A DNA stretch of 64,000 nucleotides from Streptomyces xylophagus (GTDB taxonomy: Bacteria > Actinomycetota > Actinomycetes > Streptomycetales > Streptomycetaceae). Every line of letters begins with the position of its first letter. Within the stretch, counting starts at the first letter, position 1. Location of the stretch: the NCBI RefSeq assembly GCF_000716435.1, contig NZ_JNWO01000026.1:39855-103854 (forward strand), read 5' to 3'. The notes under the pieces are model-generated. The model saw nothing but the letters and a program-made list of their open reading frames with translations, was not told the origin of the DNA and made no database searches. This document shows, piece after piece, positions 61,667 through 64,000 of the stretch. A program made the translations under genes and the position numbers.

Positions 61667-63202
61667 CTATCGGTCCCCGAAGATCGTGCGGTGCCAGTCC
61701 TTCCTGGCGACCGCGGTGTTGTCGAACATGACGTGCTTGATCTGGGTGTACTCCTCGAACGAGTAGGCGGACATGTCCTTGCCGAAGCCGGACGCCTTGT
61801 AGCCGCCGTGGGGCATCTCGCTGATGATCGGGATGTGGTCGTTGATCCACACGCAGCCCGCCTTGATCTCGCGGGTCGCGCGGTTCGCCCGGTAGACGTC
61901 GCGGCTCCACGCGGAGGCGGCGAGGCCGTACGGGGTGTCGTTGGCGAGCGCGATGCCTTCGTCGTCGGTGTCGAAGGGCAGGACCACGAGGACGGGCCCG
62001 AACAGCTCGGACTGCACGATCTCGCTGTCCTGGGCGGCGTCCGCGACCAGGGTGGGGCGATAGTACGCGCCGTTCTTGAGATCTCCCTGAGGAGCCTCGC
62101 CGCCGGTCACCACGCGCGCGTAGGCACGTGCCCGGTCGACGAACCCGGCGACGCGGTCGCGCTGGACGTGCGAAATCAGTGGCCCGAGGTCGGTGCCCGG
62201 GGCGAAGGGGTCGCCGACCCGGACGCCCGCCATGAGGGCGGCGGTCTTCTGGACGAACGCTTCGTAGAGGGGCCTTTGCACGTACGCGCGCGTGGCGGCC
62301 GTGCAGTCCTGCCCGGTGTTGATGAGCGAACCGGCGACGGCTCCGTTGACGGCGGCCTCGAGATCGGCGTCGTCGAAGACCACGAAGGGCGCCTTGCCGC
62401 CGAGCTCCAGGTGGATGCGCTTGACGGTGGCGGTCGCGATCTCGGCGACGCGCTTGCCTACGGCGGTGGACCCGGTGAAGGAGGTCATGGCGACATCCGG
62501 GTGACCGACGAGATGCTCACCGGCGACCTTCCCGGTGCCGGTGATGATGTTGATGACACCGTCCGGGATGCCGGCCTCGGTGGCGGCCTGCGCGAACATC
62601 AGCGAGGTGAGAGGGGTCAGCTCGGCGGGCTTCAGGACGATCGTGTTGCCCGCGGCGATCGCCGGGAGGATCTTCCAGGCGGCCATCTGGAGGGGATAGT
62701 TCCAGGGCGCGATGGAGCCGACGACACCGATGGGTTCACGGCGTACGTACGACGTGTGGTCGCCCGAGTACTCACCGGCGGACTGCCCCTGCAGATGCCG
62801 TGCGGCACCGGCGAAGAAGGCGGTGTTGTCGATGGTGCCGGGGATGTCGAACTCGCGGGTCAGCTTGAGGGGCTTGCCGCACTGGAGGGATTCGGCGCGG
62901 GCGAAGTCGTCCGCGCGTTCGGCGAGCACGGCGGCGAAGCGGTGCAGCGCGTCGGAGCGCTCGCCGGGCGTGGCGCCCGACCAGCCCGGGAAGGCGGCGC
63001 GGGCGGCGGCCACGGCCGCGTCCACGTCCGCCGTGCCAGCCAGCTCGTACGTGTAGACGTCCTCGCCGGTCGCCGGGTCGACGACCGCGTGGGTGTGGCC
63101 CGAGGTGCCCTTCGTCAGGCGGCCCGCGATGAACTGCGCGCCGTCCGCGAAGTACTCCTGAGCGGGGAATCGGTCCGGGGTGACGCTGCCCGGGTTGTGC
63201 AT
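61667..63202 (-). CDS. Gamma-aminobutyraldehyde-type aldehyde dehydrogenase
   Basis: A 511-residue NAD-dependent enzyme of the PuuC/YdcW (PatD) type. Motifs are GSIAPWNYPLQMAAWKILP, FTGSTAVGKRVAEIA, LELGGKAPFVVFDDAD and the catalytic Cys300 in TGQDCTAATR. It would oxidise 4-aminobutyraldehyde, made from putrescine, to GABA for gabT. The ATG at 63202 has GGAGGAG upstream. First gene of a six-gene operon running to 56019. Confidence 0.9.
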   Translation of the reverse strand: MHNPGSVTPDRFPAQEYFADGAQFIAGRLTKGTSGHTHAVVDPATGEDVYTYELAGTADVDAAVAAARAAFPGWSGATPGERSDALHRFAAVLAERADDFARAESLQCGKPLKLTREFDIPGTIDNTAFFAGAARHLQGQSAGEYSGDHTSYVRREPIGVVGSIAPWNYPLQMAAWKILPAIAAGNTIVLKPAELTPLTSLMFAQAATEAGIPDGVINIITGTGKVAGEHLVGHPDVAMTSFTGSTAVGKRVAEIATATVKRIHLELGGKAPFVVFDDADLEAAVNGAVAGSLINTGQDCTAATRAYVQRPLYEAFVQKTAALMAGVRVGDPFAPGTDLGPLISHVQRDRVAGFVDRARAYARVVTGGEAPQGDLKNGAYYRPTLVADAAQDSEIVQSELFGPVLVVLPFDTDDEGIALANDTPYGLAASAWSRDVYRANRATREIKAGCVWINDHIPIISEMPHGGYKASGFGKDMSAYSFEEYTQIKHVMFDNTAVARKDWHRTIFGDR

Positions 63203-63297
63203 GTCGCTCTCCTCCGCCTTCGCCCCGCTTCGTCCGCTGGCGGGTGGCGTAGCTCCAGCTCGATTTGAATGCCGATCCTGACAGAGCAAAGGGACTC

Positions 63298-63341
63298 CAA
63301 CAAGTGATTCCGTTGTTGCCTTTTGGTTACGCGACGGAATC
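63298..63341. promoter_or_regulatory. Overlapping inverted repeats in the aldehyde dehydrogenase/NADAR intergenic region
   Basis: CAACAA...TTGTTG (63298-63318) overlaps GATTCCGT (63306-63313)...ACGGAATC (63334-63341). This lies about 100 bases upstream of the polyamine operon and is the best operator candidate in that region. The protein that binds is unknown. Confidence 0.45.
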
Positions 63342-63383
63342 TGTCGACCAGGTGTCGAGTCCGTACGGAAAAGGGGGGACGGA

Positions 63384-64000
63384 GTGTCAGTGGTGCCTGC
63401 AAGACTCGCGTGTATGGACAGGATCACGGGGAAGCTCGCGGCGGGGGCCGCGGAAAAGATCGATTCGCGGGAAGCCCTGATCAGGGAAGTGCGCTCGGGG
63501 GCCAGGGTCAAGTACCTGCACTTCTGGGGCCACCGGCCACGCCCGGACGGACGCGTGGGCGCGAGCTGTCTGAGCCAGTGGTGGCCGTCGCCGTTCACCG
63601 TGGACGGGGTGACGTATGCGACCGCCGAGCACTGGATGATGGCGGGCAAGGCGCGGCTGTTCAGCGACGAGGACGCTCTCGCGCGGGTGCTCGCGGCGGG
63701 GCATCCGTCTCAGGCCAAGAAGGCGGGGCGGCTGGTGCGGGGGTTCGACGAGGAGATCTGGGCGCGGGAGCGGTTCGGGATCGTCGTCGAGGGGAGCGTC
63801 CACAAGTTCGCGGCGGATGAGGAACTGCGGGCGTTTCTGCTGGGCACGGGGGATCGGGTGCTGGTGGAGGCGAGTCCGGTGGACCGGGTGTGGGGGATCG
63901 GGCTGGCCGCGGATGATGTGGCGGCGGGGGATCCCGAGCGGTGGCGGGGGGCGAATTTGTTGGGGTTCGCGTTGATGGGGGCGCGGGGGCGGTTGAGGGT
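63384..64000 (+). CDS. NADAR family protein (YbiA-like), 3' end outside window
   Basis: About 205 residues are visible, open to the edge. The start is GTG at 63384 with AAGGGGGGACGGA upstream; an ATG at 63414 lacks a site. NADAR hallmarks are YLHFWGH, SQWWPSPFTVDGVTYATAEHWMMAGKARLF, AKKAGRLVRGFDEEIWARERFGIVVEG and KFAADEELRAFLLGTGD. Known of the family: N-glycosidases acting on riboflavin-pathway intermediates, and in other members on ADP-ribosylated guanine. It appears solitary here, divergent from the polyamine operon. The extra N-terminal ~40 residues before the core are of unknown function. Confidence 0.88.
   Translation, partial: MSVVPARLACMDRITGKLAAGAAEKIDSREALIREVRSGARVKYLHFWGHRPRPDGRVGASCLSQWWPSPFTVDGVTYATAEHWMMAGKARLFSDEDALARVLAAGHPSQAKKAGRLVRGFDEEIWARERFGIVVEGSVHKFAADEELRAFLLGTGDRVLVEASPVDRVWGIGLAADDVAAGDPERWRGANLLGFALMGARGRLR

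Overview
The window is a high-GC stretch of an actinobacterial chromosome. Third-position GC bias, GTG starts, the nusA-infB-truB gene order and two families of dispersed repeats point to Streptomyces or a very close relative. Most of it is chromosomal core. I saw no phage, transposase, CRISPR array, rRNA or tRNA. All identifications below come from reading translated sequence; no database was searched.

Left part (1-26.2 kb). A partial protease-like/NTPase gene opens the window. It is followed on the minus strand by the translation operon rimP-nusA-ylxR-infB-DUF503-rbfA-truB. Diverging from rimP is a small + strand operon: a lipoprotein, a ferritin-like DUF4439 protein and a degenerate aminoglycoside-kinase-like protein. 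Next comes a five-gene minus-strand redox operon: a Ser-rich membrane protein ending in an ApbE-type flavinylation motif, ApbE, a ferric-reductase-like heme membrane protein, a NuoF-like flavoprotein and a small ferredoxin. Then proS, two acetyltransferases, ispG, rseP and dxr (MEP isoprenoid pathway), a secreted lamin-tail-domain protein and a large acyl-CoA dehydrogenase.

Middle (26.3-45.1 kb). This is an apparently complete xyloglucan utilisation locus. Secreted endo-enzymes (two GH12, one GH74) would cut the polymer. A solute-binding lipoprotein and two permeases, with no local ATPase, would import the oligosaccharides. Leaderless GH31 (alpha-xylosidase), GH42 (beta-galactosidase), GH95 (alpha-L-fucosidase) and GH3 (beta-glucosidase-like) enzymes would dismantle them inside the cell. 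A LacI-family regulator sits at one end. Palindromes with the core GAAGCGCTTC lie in front of the regulator/GH12 pair, the transporter operon and the GH3 gene, which ties the locus into one regulon.

Right part (45.2-64 kb). This is a putrescine/GABA catabolic region: two aldehyde dehydrogenases, a PucR-type regulator, gabT, a FAD-dependent amine oxidase and a complete PotABCD-type polyamine importer. Interspersed are a VirD4/TraG-like membrane ATPase, a PAP2 phosphatase, a GH18 chitinase with a DasR-type site in its promoter, and a small unknown protein. A NADAR-family gene runs off the right edge.

The points I think most deserve follow-up are the xyloglucan regulon, the minimal flavinylation-tag protein beside ApbE, the protease/NTPase protein with altered active-site residues and a dispersed repeat built into its coding frame, and the lone VirD4-like ATPase.
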